NCBI RefSeq assembly: GCF_000972865.1 | Contig: NZ_CP011144.1 | Span: forward strand, 2,790,001-2,854,000 | DNA: 64,000 bases | Source: Pseudoxanthomonas suwonensis | GTDB lineage: Bacteria > Pseudomonadota > Gammaproteobacteria > Xanthomonadales > Xanthomonadaceae | Reading direction: 5' to 3' | Shown here: positions 39,301 to 46,490 of the stretch, one piece after another | Position numbering within the stretch: position 1 is the stretch's first letter | Layout: each line of letters begins with the position of its first letter | Notes under the pieces: model-generated | Database searches by the model: none | Told to the model about the DNA's origin: nothing | The model's input: the letters and a program-made list of their open reading frames with translations, nothing else | Translations under genes and position numbers: made by a program

Positions 39301-40258
39301 CGGCTTCATCCACGTCGGCAGCAGCCGCAGCGGCGGCAGCCAGGACTGGCGTGCGGACGGCGACATCGCCTTCGACGAACTGCTGGCCGGCGCCCAGGCC
39401 TACCTGGACAGCCTGCTCGACACGCGCGGCCGGCTGCTGTCGGCCGCTGGCGGCGCGGTGGTCAACGCCGGCTGGCGCAACGGCCAGGCCAGCGAGGCGA
39501 CGGTGTGGTTCGACCAGGTCTTCGCCCCGACCCTCAGCGTGCACTCGGGCAACCGGATCCACGTCGGCGACGCCAACCTCGGCCAGGCCGCGGACCTGCA
39601 CGGCCGCGACATCGAGCTGTACGGGCGGCATACCGGCAGCGGCAGCCTGAACCTGTGGGTCGAGGGCATCGACTCGCCGGCGGCCGACCGCTTCGACGCG
39701 GTGATCGACGCCGGTGCGATCCTGCTGCCGCGGCTGTTCGCGGTCGACGCCACCCTGCGCACCACCGCCGACCTGGTGGTGATCGAGGACGCGCAGCACG
39801 TCGACTACCTGCGCCTGCACACCGCCAACGCCAACGTGCTGATGGACAACACCACGCCGCTCCACCAGCCCGGCGCCGACGTGCAGCTGTACGAGCTGGA
39901 CAAGGCCTTCCAGCTGCGCCAGGAGGGCCTGGTGTCGACCACCAACGCCTACGTCGTGCACCGCCGCTACACCCACCAGGTGCTGGTACCGAACTTCCAT
40001 GCGCCGCACCTGGACACGCCGCTGGAGTTCCAGCGCAGCAGCGGCGCCGGCTACAGCGAGCAGCACCTGTCGGCGGCGTTCACCGAGCAGCGCCTGGGCG
40101 GGCTGGAGTCGCTGCTGTTCCTGGGCGGTGAAGCGCCGGAAGGTTGGGAGCTGTCGTGGGGCGCCACGCCCGCCGGGGAGCGCATGCACCTGGACGGCGA
40201 CGGATCCGAAGGCAATGCAACGGAAGAAGAACGCAACCTGGGAGCGATGCTGTGGTGA
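21398..40258 (+). CDS. giant two-partner-secretion exoprotein, LktA/FHA-type filamentous adhesin (TpsA)
   Basis: A 6286-residue exported protein (roughly 0.6 MDa). Residues 1-42 are a long basic signal peptide (MNSNGHSRTSRNGN...LPAAALA). The TPS haemagglutination domain follows (about 43-210), with NSGFNSFGHFTVGDGNTVNL, NIFFASSHGFVVGGTGVVNV and GGLLVTTP. From about 1050 to 3450 lie many Gly/Ala-rich repeats of about 65-70 residues (pattern GGGGAGSVAAGASVAINVIE), as in Fusobacterium leukotoxin LktA, predicted beta-helix. Residues 3800-3930 include a helical stretch. Seven 36-residue repeats lie near 5306-5557. Cysteines occur as C353/C356 and C4434/C4441. It is read with tpsB and sapC. It probably forms a fibre on the cell surface; toxin activity is not implied by the name. 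Confidence 0.9.
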   Translation: MNSNGHSRTSRNGNRSAQALKPNRLTMALLATWGALPAAALAANNITLTERSPGVTDTATTITPRGGNPNVTDIRTTTVRGNSGFNSFGHFTVGDGNTVNLYVPGGANNLVNLVHLSAPTINGTLNGLLESSGKVGGNIFFASSHGFVVGGTGVVNVGGLLVTTPSSSRMQELLRVANGTDTVDNNQLVLDLLAGKYDGGSGAATIDGIVNSAGRVDLFAASATVASTGAVNAGARVFDATVNTDGSLDVSAAVRQDGGIRIVANDSVEVSGVLRALMADDGGAVVEVAGKAIELKGSASIDTGAALAGRDGGDVTLEARSIKLSDTSKVVTRAGGAGNAGDIVLNAYSDVSCTFCGGDAGDTQTIDDLADGLKTQASPLLQAKNGKAEVVIAAGAALDAGHDGGSGQAGDVTVQAFAFDRQLAGYAEATSSIKVDGRITGRDITLRAASDAYVSSDLLNNLLNTGGLASDLAALVQDLGEADAWAKVFQTLGESFDYGESGITAENLSLNPENYSELSVLLPYVSFIIAKANADVTIGAGAVLDASRNIDLQADSTRLVQASTFSLPFVNKKMPFNFGLAYGRIDGTTKVDVRSGAELIAGGDLDIRALSNDTLEVTATSVNNHDANGNTLTTMGIAFSMAHSDITTEATVAKGALLDVDGDVTVAALTEQELSNSAEFKAIGDGATGGPAIALTLFNSKTRAVFDADLSGATDLSVSATNLVHGQSNSSSVQVGKSALDHLKKQVMGSSQVKGVTDALTNKVKSLFGMKPSTDKDTTSTDSKFRLASALAIGISDHQAEAVIGSGNTAPVIDVTGNLSVQALQRQASMHNSADSTVNADADKDDGSKVSISIAAAYDQTSQQTRAIVGDGSRLTAARIGVGARNEQLLDLGDITKWSSMSDIFGNLKTIAGSLPDIPGEISTSYANSTSESEDFGLAGSVAVSYHALDATAWVGDGVSLTSTATDGGAWSSKPLLGLKPFYDDQGDPDEDREALRNLQWDWDASLAVQADTLVEQLSIAGNLWWTLFNVGADGDDGKAVGGGVNVQVVTNRSVAGIGANGSVESEAVDVSARQDELIIGISPSAGSGTSVAGNGAVVVGVVGSNVNASIHQSTAVTAGQVGVSASHDIGLWSAAGALAVSQETSIGIGVAVNVLTTDVQALVGNNNATDGDGDNRWRPDALGAGAAGSGNAGWNVDEVLVDAKSSGQSGAFGVAGALSRSEQEQEKQDEATSNDGGAGKGGTDLLSGEGVKLLGKFALAKLGLYDGLATAVEYGGKIKDALTETTDKVKGPLDGAGSAADKPENQIAGAGSASINVSGQNTRATVSGITIDPRTAGAGSDVTVLALNQTNQFSGAGAGALTLASGPKSDRSSAVAGAIAYNHLFNTTEALVDGVTFNDSDSLTVQAASGGDQIALGLGLAVSTGGNDNTAVGFSASGGAITNTTRAAVVDSQVNQRDDAGSAQTIEVSAYDRTRALLGGGAFAGTSGSGTSAGGSLVIGYFGNQLQAEWLGSRATGFDSFDVGAFSATRILAGAIAGAVSAGSDSTAGAGSMFVLIVDNEVTAKVDRSDATDHSSLEGGDVEVRASSVAGMGALDAQFDSAAAATLSASGLDLDGGSTVAGIEVEQSTDDSLFGGADDTSTTHSLFDGVPAGEAILGIAGSLSLSNGKAVGISAGGIYTGSDYTASVANTDVKLSGDLDVHARNSTEALAAAVSGALGNGDNAISGSIAAIIARGTVNATVDMGGRAPLEADDLRVTATKGGGAYSLAGNITGSAGAKSMGGAFSVNDLEQGTHAEVRGGSYQLGGDATIGAAQQSHVITAALSGSVSLSDLAIGGAGTFNRIADTTTAALSNAMLDARNLSVTASQPGLGAQIWSLAFNLAASGGGSGVGGAVAINLIDAERTAKVSGSTVNLSGDATLASSLDGEIWGFAVDVAGGSGNGVGGSIVVNNIDGSDTVLVENSNITTTAADGELRLDAAAGNGLMIASLTGSIKGGGSNAVGGAISVNRIGANRSALVRNGASNTISGFGDVSLLAGAQQDIYAIAVAGGGAGNVAVNGSSTSNILEGTERAAVEGGSIEAGSLRVSAAEGDRTIWSLGGAVSGAGSVAVGVANANNIILAKRQAEVRGAALTLDGALELESGGDAHIRSAAVGGGGAGSVAAGASVAINVIEGEESAVLADSTVHSAASVKVDVTRGEADIKTLAGNVQGAGAGAGAGAVAISTIGQKREARISGTTLDVGSGAVDVLAATHARIDTLAVSGAGAGTGAGAFSNTSNNIAARTQALVQNSGGDAGNVSVRASDDSEINAISGGVAVAGVAGAGVGTAINRIDSEIEAALTGTRGAGWNVTNLAIDADSSSDILSVAVGGGGGGVAGVGAAVATNLVTTRSKAHASDGAKVVAQHNIGISASNHDSILGIGAGIAGAGSAAVGASVTVNLIESQTSAYIAGSATEVSALGRSTSDRMTIDSGALLGAPGDGHDWFDQSRVEASHGDDEEWIGGDLFNPAPGLAIGQRSFTGLAVQASSVQQVGQLSLAAAVSVVPLGGASVAGLFNTSVLGGSTEAYIDSARINQAAGAGGAQDVHVGAASHGFSASYEASLGVSAGWAGIGAAVDVLVNQRETRARVNGATLDSVGATTVEAESTQYASSVVAAAGGGVVGAAAAAQLSILKGTTEAVVGGGSRLDVGSLSVDASALQVIAPNVATLAGGAGALGAGFGMVYNQSTTRAWVGEPLSAPGSALNTTIDAGAVDISAENTTRLQMLALGIAGGGAAVAGTATIAIVETVTEAGASQADFGSAGNRIDSLDISASDRLQASTTVGSAAVGGLSVGASANVLVANSATRALLDRSSVHANGDVGIDAQRTTDITMNTVTGSGGAGVALGGSIGLLVLGSGASTQVSEEGESFDPMGELNSGGNGTLSTLDGIGSGNRVEDITYEDYVYNSVTQQYERVERTDAASKNKLNASSKATAGDRLQASAPASYRHETVARVVDSTVVAGGDAGVTAADRLQSSNLAGNVAVGGLAGVGIGMGLTFSNAQVKAEVLGGSLRADDVTVSAQSLDLGTAPAVTVKAESGAAGGFVGAGAAVGVAVVDNRVNTTLGGHIDAAGTLTGRARDAQDIRVDALGANVGGAAGAGVVIGVAKHDSRVRLDVAPDAVLEAGNIDLASVSESAVSLVGRGGSGGILAGVNATILVARDDSDSRLTVGERAQVSADGALSLAAEARPHVDLYSEGVAIGGLLSAGGTIAVADVTSDAALDLRSGARLAARDASLASRIGLNAGRDSARVEGYGVSGGAGVAVNAVVATARNQSSSRLTSAGNVVFEGRGGQWDLVASTDTRQRAYTTGRAGGLITLGAHVADATAYATTEALVNGLFTGNFGGMGVSASASVDNQAEASAGQGGLVSGAASSASTRDDSTTRAELYARGFGGGAAALGDLRLSALHRSAFNAFVDSTSAAVLGMSGAWAKNTVDLDTYARLLGGSDVVATRYDQSARNEATKVASSKYNVQSGSGGVFDAAAASSSSELYLDAQSTIGDGARLALSGDWRAPEKLVVQAFNKVHARDRTKLDSGGAIAIADAESKIDVKQADATVSIGSGADLYSIGDLVLSASGHYDIDTSANAKTWGLAGAAMGESLSRVDANHDVRVAGGNSQLFAYGDLKLYSGFDAAGVMNKAILTARTDLWNNTAFPVVNDPVAVAEYIRDSNLILASGSNGRAVGDVHAWAGRGYSVLTAEGTGKDLYREGIGAALGLSLDIRSGDTNNGGLALVRADGILDSGIYHKQKLTVTGLRYFIDGVEVTDFSTVNAGTTGTLTVEPIVTDITEGVTYRVKSGEYSQLISARIAELRTRIANYGLSPIEKAAFQAELGLLERTLANIYAKLGGDPSNGVSLPNELKIWILEVDPIQARPGNIIVKADALTGSGTLSAPGDARIDILNQSQLFLDLKGLEIPDREGGQLLFNDARVASNAEITAANRFGLGAGFSSIQTALTSPAPAITVENTYNPATGIADSSGLKAPAPDILVSGRIFNRRGSIDLTAAYGSIRAEADIRGQSVNISAGQDFILTNMEGFTHIGGDPSSNNSGGQLTAPNSATVAGHNVVISALYLNINGLVQSGVADWSITINESDLASLDARRLAWKLGGPAVVQLVTTDARTGRIGYSYDFRSESLVLDQVEIGGGYMELTGHILSTGNGQLRVLDGYSQVRVVNNTIRDLSISGIDLGNGVEGQLKINDMGRMGDDRVWTTMYTYNNGKVQRYEGAHGQALGLVSETNGRSAQYDVTDGRTYVWLQGNDRTDTNTRVEYWDEFWGFIPTGDGTELSNRTVRGESTPIPGAEYMGSASNAYRIDFTAVQNEFLRLLGLDRFGDAIALLNAANQAHATGNASSPLLAPYLVWLNSPGAVMSQVNEPAFQTSAPEVIDRYNGGYCLKHFIWCQVYRTTRTTVTQTGLKEINRYTTLADSPIAINFIGYDAGRIDLTSNGNVTLLGSMFNDSGNTTVRVNQGSLTQAGDNIVSTAKVLDIAARDGIGDAAQALRVQAENALSAYSSHGDIDLQAVNGGVNLQRLQADRGDVTLLAQGDITSSNGATVIGRSIGLTSTHGSIGSAAALLNLDTGSNAQSLFSADAVGGVFVQETNGDLWVDRIRAGGDVHVKVRNGDLLDGNTQVAFEERSLDELRALWSSMGLTGADADAALAEQKQTLERAGQQRYARYWQMRNLRNVGGNWVFDAFDENQAQFSADQVAGMRALGWDDATIAARQAERTAEFRNLHAEFGGSAYDSGYAYALSASDLLALESTSHWTEDELRYSISASLLNRGHGGSSVIESINIEGRDVTLEANRIGRLLDDDVIIDLRLGPAGMTTEQRAALARAEYDDIYFDDDTNPTLIRIVQRDDVNVRASRDLRATANGDIYLGGDRDFNIYDVNGRTVQIKTDGSITSSNGDNVVLRGHDVVLEAAGGTIGGGATGDGALHTQVTGDLTARARVLDLVNHGDLSIQRLTGTDALRLRVLGNLSAATQLGENLLGGSVDLAVTGRAGSAASRIQIGTGGLADRINLDIGGDAWIGGLQGAGSQPGVLRIGSANVGGMLDIGQTTDLWQYGHWQVGGLVLDLNNLWRMMAGTSLQAEHGIFARVDGDAELAEVEAGGDGASIDIEAYRLLASHDGAQWRADGLLRLRAAGGDIGQASRPVTLGAERLDVASATGQLYLHLLGGILDGSLRSAGSQWLTSLGDVSLAEVDSGGGDVTLRGTGVVSIDTLGAHGRLDLQGQDLVLGSGESRTGDLLVDVSGSFIAGALRSGRDWTLDAATADIGGADIARDADLRVGDLRLGDLAVGGDWTLGAATADIGTADAAGDAHQTVGVLTQQQLTVGGDWTLDAGEADIVRATVQGDVRQQAGRLGMDTLAVGGNWQLAGGDAVIATADVGGSATQDVDTLQLGDLAVGGDWTLDATTADIGTADVAGDARQTVGALAQQQLTVGGDWTLDASEADIVRAAVQGDVRQQAGRLGMDTLTVGGNWQLTGGDAVVEQATVAGEVDVALAGDLSLGTLDARSTRIAAGNASRIGRLGIDGDLSLAVVNNLVLGRASVSHDAVLRHTGAAGQLAYGELVVGNTLDVAGAGDWTGGTATAGSDVRFDVGSADLQRLESLGGDLLLAAQRQFVAGALATPSGRIDLVAGNATIDAADAAGTLDVHVTGGPLRILHGHSGGNLTLTAEPGSLAEIHFGTPADPDAADGLATAHLKSGADILVRTDGDLYGGNAEAEGLVTLIGRNMRLGRVESLQGDVFLQAEQDIWGLRVEARGDVGIVAGGNLDMPDVRFGGTYSLKAGRDLTVGIGGDLNVRGVAEAGRDLTFNVGGNVDLAAVKAGRNVLVDAGGGIHLDEGVDAGGNVDLVARGGDISSGGVIRSSGQHEGQPTSGQIRLLASGDVDVAALQADAGDIAVDGRSLSIGSLLASGDIDLLGRGFIHVGSSRSGGSQDWRADGDIAFDELLAGAQAYLDSLLDTRGRLLSAAGGAVVNAGWRNGQASEATVWFDQVFAPTLSVHSGNRIHVGDANLGQAADLHGRDIELYGRHTGSGSLNLWVEGIDSPAADRFDAVIDAGAILLPRLFAVDATLRTTADLVVIEDAQHVDYLRLHTANANVLMDNTTPLHQPGADVQLYELDKAFQLRQEGLVSTTNAYVVHRRYTHQVLVPNFHAPHLDTPLEFQRSSGAGYSEQHLSAAFTEQRLGGLESLLFLGGEAPEGWELSWGATPAGERMHLDGDGSEGNATEEERNLGAMLW
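37313..38068 (+). repeat. seven 108-nt (36-aa) tandem repeats inside the adhesin gene
   Basis: The codons for GGDWTLDA or GGNWQLxG recur at 37313, 37421, 37529, 37637, 37745, 37853 and 37961, every 108 nt exactly. Consensus: GGDWTL, ADI, a GDxxQxxG segment, then LxV. Copies 2-4 and 5-7 form a higher-order duplication of 324 nt: copy 3 resembles copy 6 more than its neighbours. The seventh copy decays after its first third. Equal spacing and high DNA identity suggest recent expansion by recombination. Confidence 0.9.
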
Positions 40259-41895
40259 ATTCGACGGGATACGGATCGCGCCTGGCCATCGCGGCCGCGC
40301 TGTGGTGCATGGGCGGGCTGGCGCTGGCCCAGGTCGCGCCGACGCTGCCGGGGCAGGTCAGCCCGGTGCTGCAGCGCGAGCAGCTGGAGCAGCAGCAGCG
40401 CCAGCGCGAGATGGAGGAGCGCGCGCGCCAGGTGCAGGTGCCGGCGCTGAGGGGCGAGGCGATCGAAACCCAGGCGTTGCCGGACCAGGACGTGGTCTTC
40501 GTCCTGCAGCGCATCCGCTTCAGTTCCTCGGCGTTCCTGCAGGCGCCGGAGCTGGAGGAGCTGGCCCGGCCCTACCTGGGCCGCGAGCTGCGCTTCGCCG
40601 ACCTCAACGGCCTGCTGGCCCAGATCAACGCGCTGTACGAGCAGGCTGGCCAGCTCACCGCGCGGGCGATCATCCCGCCGCAGGCGATCGAGGATGGCGA
40701 GCTGCGGGTGGTGCTGGTCGAGGCCAAGGTGGACGAGGTGGACTGGCAGGGCCGGCAGTGGGTCGACCCGGCGTTCTACGACCGCCGTATCCGGCTGGAA
40801 CAGGGCCAGATGCTGGACAGTCCGCAACTGATGGCCGACATCCAGCGCTTCAATGCGACCTCGCCGGGGCCGCAGGTCAGCGCGGGGCTGTCGCCGGGTC
40901 GTACTTTCGGCACCTCCCGGGTCACCCTGCAGGCGCACGAGCCCGCGCGCCTGCAGTGGCTGGCGTTCGCCAACAACTACGGCAACCAGGGCAGCGGCCG
41001 CGAGCAGCTCGGTGGCAGCCTGACCTGGTTCTCGCCCAGCGGCGCGGCCGACAGCCTCACTGCGCTGGTGGTCGGGACCTCCGATTCGACCTTCGGCAGC
41101 CTGCGCTACGCCCGCCCGGTCAACCGCCACAACGGCATGGCCTGGGTCGAGGCCGGCGCCAACACGATGAAGATCACCGAGGGTCCGTACGCGGACCTGG
41201 ACATCGAGGGTGACTCGCAGGTCTATTCGGCCGGCTACGAGCATCCGTGGTGGCTGGGGCCGAAGTGGCTGCTGCGCGCCGGTACCGGCTACCAGCGGCA
41301 GGCCGCCGAGACCACGGTCGAGGGCCTGCCGCTGAGCGACACCGACATCGGCGAGTTCTTCGTCACCGGCACCGCCGAATACCGCGGCGCGCCCTGGTAC
41401 GCGCGCTACGACCAGCGCGTGCGCCGCGCCTCGGCCGACAACGACATCAGCGGCGAGAGCGGCGGCTACACCCTGCTCAACGGCACCGGCATGCTCCAGC
41501 GCGCGATCGGCGACCTGTATGCCGTCAACGGCCGCCTCGCCTGGCAGTACGCCAGCGATCCGGGCAAGCTGCCGGCCTCGCTGTACTTCCAGCTCGGCGG
41601 CATCGCCAGCGTGCGCGGCTACGACCCGGGCGTGATTTCCGCGCCGCGCGGTGTGGCCGCCAACCTGGAGTTCTCGCGCCGCTTCGGCGAGCGCTGGCAG
41701 GCCTTCGTCTTCTACGATTACGGCCTGGCCACCGAACTGGGCACCCGCGACGTCGATCTGCAGGGCGCGGGCGTGGGCCTGAACCTGGACTGGAACCGGC
41801 ATTTCAGCGCCAGCCTGGTCGCGGCCAATGCGCTGAACGACGTGGTCCCGGACCAGGACAACAACCAGGTGCTGCTGCAGATCATCCTGCGCTGA
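40252..41895 (+). CDS. two-partner secretion outer-membrane transporter, ShlB/FhaC/HecB family (TpsB)
   Basis: A 547-aa outer-membrane protein exporting the adjacent adhesin. It has a signal peptide (to about residue 26, GGLALAQ), a Gln/Arg/Glu-rich linker, POTRA domains at about 70-225 (DVVFVLQRIRFSSSAFLQAP and TARAIIPPQAIEDGELRVVL), and a C-terminal 16-strand barrel domain with VRGYDPG, the conserved tip motif of the FhaC L6 loop. The C-terminus QVLLQIILR suits a barrel strand. The start is GTG at 40252 or 40255, overlapping the adhesin stop (GTGGTGA), which implies translational coupling; GGGAG lies upstream. The tpsA-tpsB order is the reverse of many systems. Confidence 0.92.
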   Translation: MVNSTGYGSRLAIAAALWCMGGLALAQVAPTLPGQVSPVLQREQLEQQQRQREMEERARQVQVPALRGEAIETQALPDQDVVFVLQRIRFSSSAFLQAPELEELARPYLGRELRFADLNGLLAQINALYEQAGQLTARAIIPPQAIEDGELRVVLVEAKVDEVDWQGRQWVDPAFYDRRIRLEQGQMLDSPQLMADIQRFNATSPGPQVSAGLSPGRTFGTSRVTLQAHEPARLQWLAFANNYGNQGSGREQLGGSLTWFSPSGAADSLTALVVGTSDSTFGSLRYARPVNRHNGMAWVEAGANTMKITEGPYADLDIEGDSQVYSAGYEHPWWLGPKWLLRAGTGYQRQAAETTVEGLPLSDTDIGEFFVTGTAEYRGAPWYARYDQRVRRASADNDISGESGGYTLLNGTGMLQRAIGDLYAVNGRLAWQYASDPGKLPASLYFQLGGIASVRGYDPGVISAPRGVAANLEFSRRFGERWQAFVFYDYGLATELGTRDVDLQGAGVGLNLDWNRHFSASLVAANALNDVVPDQDNNQVLLQIILR

Positions 41896-41932
41896 GCACC
41901 ACGCCCCATCGGAAACACGGAGACCGCACGCC

Positions 41933-42703
41933 ATGTCCAACCAGTTGTTGCTGTACCGGCAGATCACCGCGCTCAACCGCGACACCCACCGCCAGCTGCG
42001 GCTGCGCCAGGCCGAGGACGCGCGCTTCGCCGCCTCGACCCACCTGGTGCCGCTGGCCGGGGTGGAGTTCTTCCAGGCCGCGCGCCACTACCCGATCCTG
42101 TTCGTGGGCGAGGGCGCCAACGCCTCGCCGATCGCGCTGCTCGGCCTGGCCGCCGGCCACAACGGCTTCGTCGGCGAGTCCGGGCAGTGGCAGCGCAACG
42201 CCTACGTGCCGGCGTTCGTGCGCCGCTATCCGTTCGTGCTGGCGCAGGGCGACGAGGAGAACTTCACCGTCTGCTTCGACCGCGAGTTCCCCGGCTGGAA
42301 CGAGCAGGAAGGCCAGGCCCTGTTCGATGACGAGGGCAAGAACAGCGCCTACCTGGACGAGATGATCCGCTTCCTGCACGGCTTCACCGCCGAGATGGAA
42401 CGCACCCGCCAGTTCGTGGCCAAGCTGGCCGAGTTCGACCTGCTGGCACCGCGCAGCCTGCGCCTGGCCCACAGCGGCGGCGAGAGCTTCGTGCTCAGCG
42501 ACTTCGTCGCGGTCGACGAGGAGAAGTTCCTGAAGCTGGCCGACAAGAAAGTGCTGGCGCTCAACAAGGCCGGCTACCTGGGCTGGGTCTATGCGCACCT
42601 GATGTCGCTGGGCAACGCCAACGAACTGTTCGAGCGGCACCTGGCCGGGAAGCCGTCCGCGGGCGCGGCCGACGCCGAGGCCGGCGAGGCGAAACGGCAC
42701 TGA
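41933..42703 (+). CDS. SapC family protein, third gene of the adhesin operon
   Basis: A 256-aa protein without signal peptide or membrane segment. The family is recognised from HLVPLAGVEFFQAARHYPILF, WQRNAYVPAFVRRYPF, ENFTVCFDREFPG, GQALFDDEGKNSAYL and LADKKVLALNKAGYLGWVYAHLMSLGN. The last matches the tail where SapC proteins end in a conserved LxxLxKxGxLxxxxAHLxSLxN pattern. SapC is named from the S-layer region of Campylobacter fetus; its biochemical role is unknown. GGAG lies ten bases ahead of the ATG, and the gene starts 37 nt after tpsB, so it is cotranscribed. A role in making or anchoring the adhesin is inferred only from position. It should not be confused with the SapC peptide-transport permease. 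Confidence 0.88.
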   Translation: MSNQLLLYRQITALNRDTHRQLRLRQAEDARFAASTHLVPLAGVEFFQAARHYPILFVGEGANASPIALLGLAAGHNGFVGESGQWQRNAYVPAFVRRYPFVLAQGDEENFTVCFDREFPGWNEQEGQALFDDEGKNSAYLDEMIRFLHGFTAEMERTRQFVAKLAEFDLLAPRSLRLAHSGGESFVLSDFVAVDEEKFLKLADKKVLALNKAGYLGWVYAHLMSLGNANELFERHLAGKPSAGAADAEAGEAKRH

Positions 42704-42717
42704 CCGGGCGGTGGGGT

Positions 42718-42749
42718 GCCCGGCCGGCCGAGGGGGCGGCCGGTCGGGC
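42718..42749. terminator. strong GC-rich hairpin between convergent sapC and recQ
   Basis: GCCCGGCCGGCC and GGCCGGTCGGGC pair over 12 positions with one G-T wobble and an 8-nt loop. It lies between the stops of two converging genes and could terminate both. T runs are absent on either side. Confidence 0.5.
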
Positions 42750-42752
42750 AAC

Positions 42753-44642
<1,890 letters not shown>

Positions 44643-44778
44643 GCGACAAGGATAGCGGTCGCGCCCGCGCATGGCGCTGAACCGCCTGCGTCAGCCCGGG
44701 TAGGAATCCGCCGTGATCCGTTGTAGGCGCACTGCCACGTGCATTGCCCACGGAACGTGCCGCGACCCGCACCTCCCC

Positions 44779-45231
44779 TGTAGGACCCCAGCTTGCTGGC
44801 GACCCGGGCGTCGGGATCATGAGGGCGTTGCCTGGGCCAGCGGCGTCGTGTCGCCGGCTGAACCCGGCTCCTACAACAGCCGCGCCGTTAACGCTCTCTG
44901 TAGGAGCTGACTTCAGTCGGCGACACGGGCGTCGGAACCACGAGGGTGTCGCCTGTGCCGGTAGCGTCGGGTCGCGGGCAAGCCCGGCTCCTACAACCGC
45001 CGCGTCGGCTCTTCTGTAGGACCCCAGCTTGCTGGCGACACGGGCGTCGGGAATGCGAGGGCGTCGCCTGGGCCAGCGGCGTCGGGTCGCCGGCTGAACC
45101 CGGCTCCTACAACAGCCGCGGCGCGTCCGCCTTCTGTAGGAGCTGACTTCAGTCGGCGACACGGGCGTCGGGACCACGAGGGCGTCGCCTGGGCCAACGA
45201 CGCCGGGTCGCGGGCAAGCCCGGCTCCTACA
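44779..45231. repeat. REP array, four units of alternating arm types
   Basis: Units alternate between left arms GTAGGACCCCAGCTTGCTGG (first and third) and GTAGGAGCTGACTTCAG (second and fourth). Right arms alternate between GCCGGCTGAACCCGGC and GCGGGCAAGCCCGGC. The final CTCCTAC includes the inverse of the stop codon of the oxidoreductase gene. The gap 44643-44778 to recQ shows nothing else. Confidence 0.92.
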
Positions 45232-46435
45232 GGCGGGCGAACGAGAACAGCGTCCCCAGCGGATGCAGGCGCCGCTCCACCGTCGCCCGCAGCAGGTCCG
45301 CGCCCAGCGCCGAGTAGGTGATGCCGTTGCCGCCGTAGGCCATCGCGAACAGCACCCGCGGCCCCCACTGCGGATGCGCGCCGAACCACGGCAGGCCGTC
45401 CTCGGTCTCGGCGAAGGTGCCGGCCCAGGCGAACGCCGGTTGCAGCGGCAGTTCCGGCAGCAGCTTGCGCGCCCGCTTCAGCAGCTTCACCGCCTTGGAC
45501 ATGACCTTGGCGTCGCGCCGCGCCGGGATGTCGATATCGTCGTCCTCGCCGCCGACCAGCAGGCGCCGGTCCGGCGTGGTGCGCAGGTACAGGTACGGGC
45601 GCGCGCTCTCCCAGGCCAGGCTGCCGAGCAGTTCGCCCAGCACCTGTGCCGGCAGCGGATCGCTGACCACCGCGTAGCTGCTGCGGTTGCGGGCGACCCG
45701 TTGGCGCAGCCAGCGCTGGCTCTCGTAGCCGCAGGCGATCACCACGTGCCCGGCGCGGACCTGGAACCCGGAGGCGGTGCGCAGCAGCGCGCGCCGCGAG
45801 GTCGTCCGCAGGTCGACGACCTGCTCGTGGTCGTGGACCGCCGCGCCGCTGCGGTACAGGCGGCGCAGCAGCCGCTGCGCCATGCGGTAGGGATCGACCT
45901 GGGCGGCCTGGCGGCTGAGGATCGCCGCCGGCGCGCGGAAGCCGTAGCCGGCCTCGATGTCGTCCGGCTCCCACCACTCCACTTCGATGCCGTGGCGCGC
46001 GCGCGCCTCGAACTCCTCGCGCATGCCGCGCACGTGCCAGCGGCGGCTGGCGTAGTACAGGCTGCGGCAGGGCGTGAACGCCACGCCGTCGAGACCGTCC
46101 GCGCGCTCGCGCAGCCAGTCGATCGCGTCCACGCAGGCGCGGTAGGCCAGCGACGCGTCGGCCTCGCCGTAGCGCTTGGCCAGGTCGACCAGGTGGGTGT
46201 CGATCTCGTACTGCAGCAGCGCGGTGCTGGCCGAGGTGCTGCCCCAGCCAATGTCGCGCTGTTCCAGCACCGCGACCGCGTGGCCGTGCGCGGCCAGCTC
46301 GTCGGCGATCAGCGCGCCGGTGATGCCGCCGCCGATCACGGCCACGTCGCAGTCCAGGTCGGCTGCCAATGGCGGCAGCGGCGCCGACAGGCCGCCCCGG
46401 ATCGCCCAGAAGGGATAGCCGCTTTTCAGGTCCAT
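45227..46435 (-). CDS. FAD-dependent oxidoreductase of the D-amino-acid / glycine oxidase (DAO) family
   Basis: A 402-aa flavoprotein. The Rossmann motif VAVIGGGITGALIADELA covers about 32-49, followed by the FAD-contacting VLEQRDIGWGSTSASTALL. A second DAO-type block near the C-terminus reads GGNGITYSALGADLL. It would oxidise an amine or amino acid; the substrate cannot be told and no partner gene is adjacent. The length is normal. Transcription heads into a REP array whose GTAG foot forms its TAG stop (45227-45229). REP arrays on both sides isolate it from neighbours, so it is probably transcribed alone. Confidence 0.87.
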   Translation of the reverse strand: MDLKSGYPFWAIRGGLSAPLPPLAADLDCDVAVIGGGITGALIADELAAHGHAVAVLEQRDIGWGSTSASTALLQYEIDTHLVDLAKRYGEADASLAYRACVDAIDWLRERADGLDGVAFTPCRSLYYASRRWHVRGMREEFEARARHGIEVEWWEPDDIEAGYGFRAPAAILSRQAAQVDPYRMAQRLLRRLYRSGAAVHDHEQVVDLRTTSRRALLRTASGFQVRAGHVVIACGYESQRWLRQRVARNRSSYAVVSDPLPAQVLGELLGSLAWESARPYLYLRTTPDRRLLVGGEDDDIDIPARRDAKVMSKAVKLLKRARKLLPELPLQPAFAWAGTFAETEDGLPWFGAHPQWGPRVLFAMAYGGNGITYSALGADLLRATVERRLHPLGTLFSFARL

Positions 46436-46490
46436 GCCGGCCAGTCAAGCCGCCACCGGCGCACGACACCGTGAAGGACGCGGGTGCTTC

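Noticed and set aside
27170..40189. Open frame of more than 4300 codons on the minus strand, antisense to the adhesin gene
   Set aside because: High GC at third positions of the real gene removes stops from the opposite strand. The translation is rich in Ala, Val, Gly, Gln and His with no domain, and the plus-strand protein has clear TPS features.
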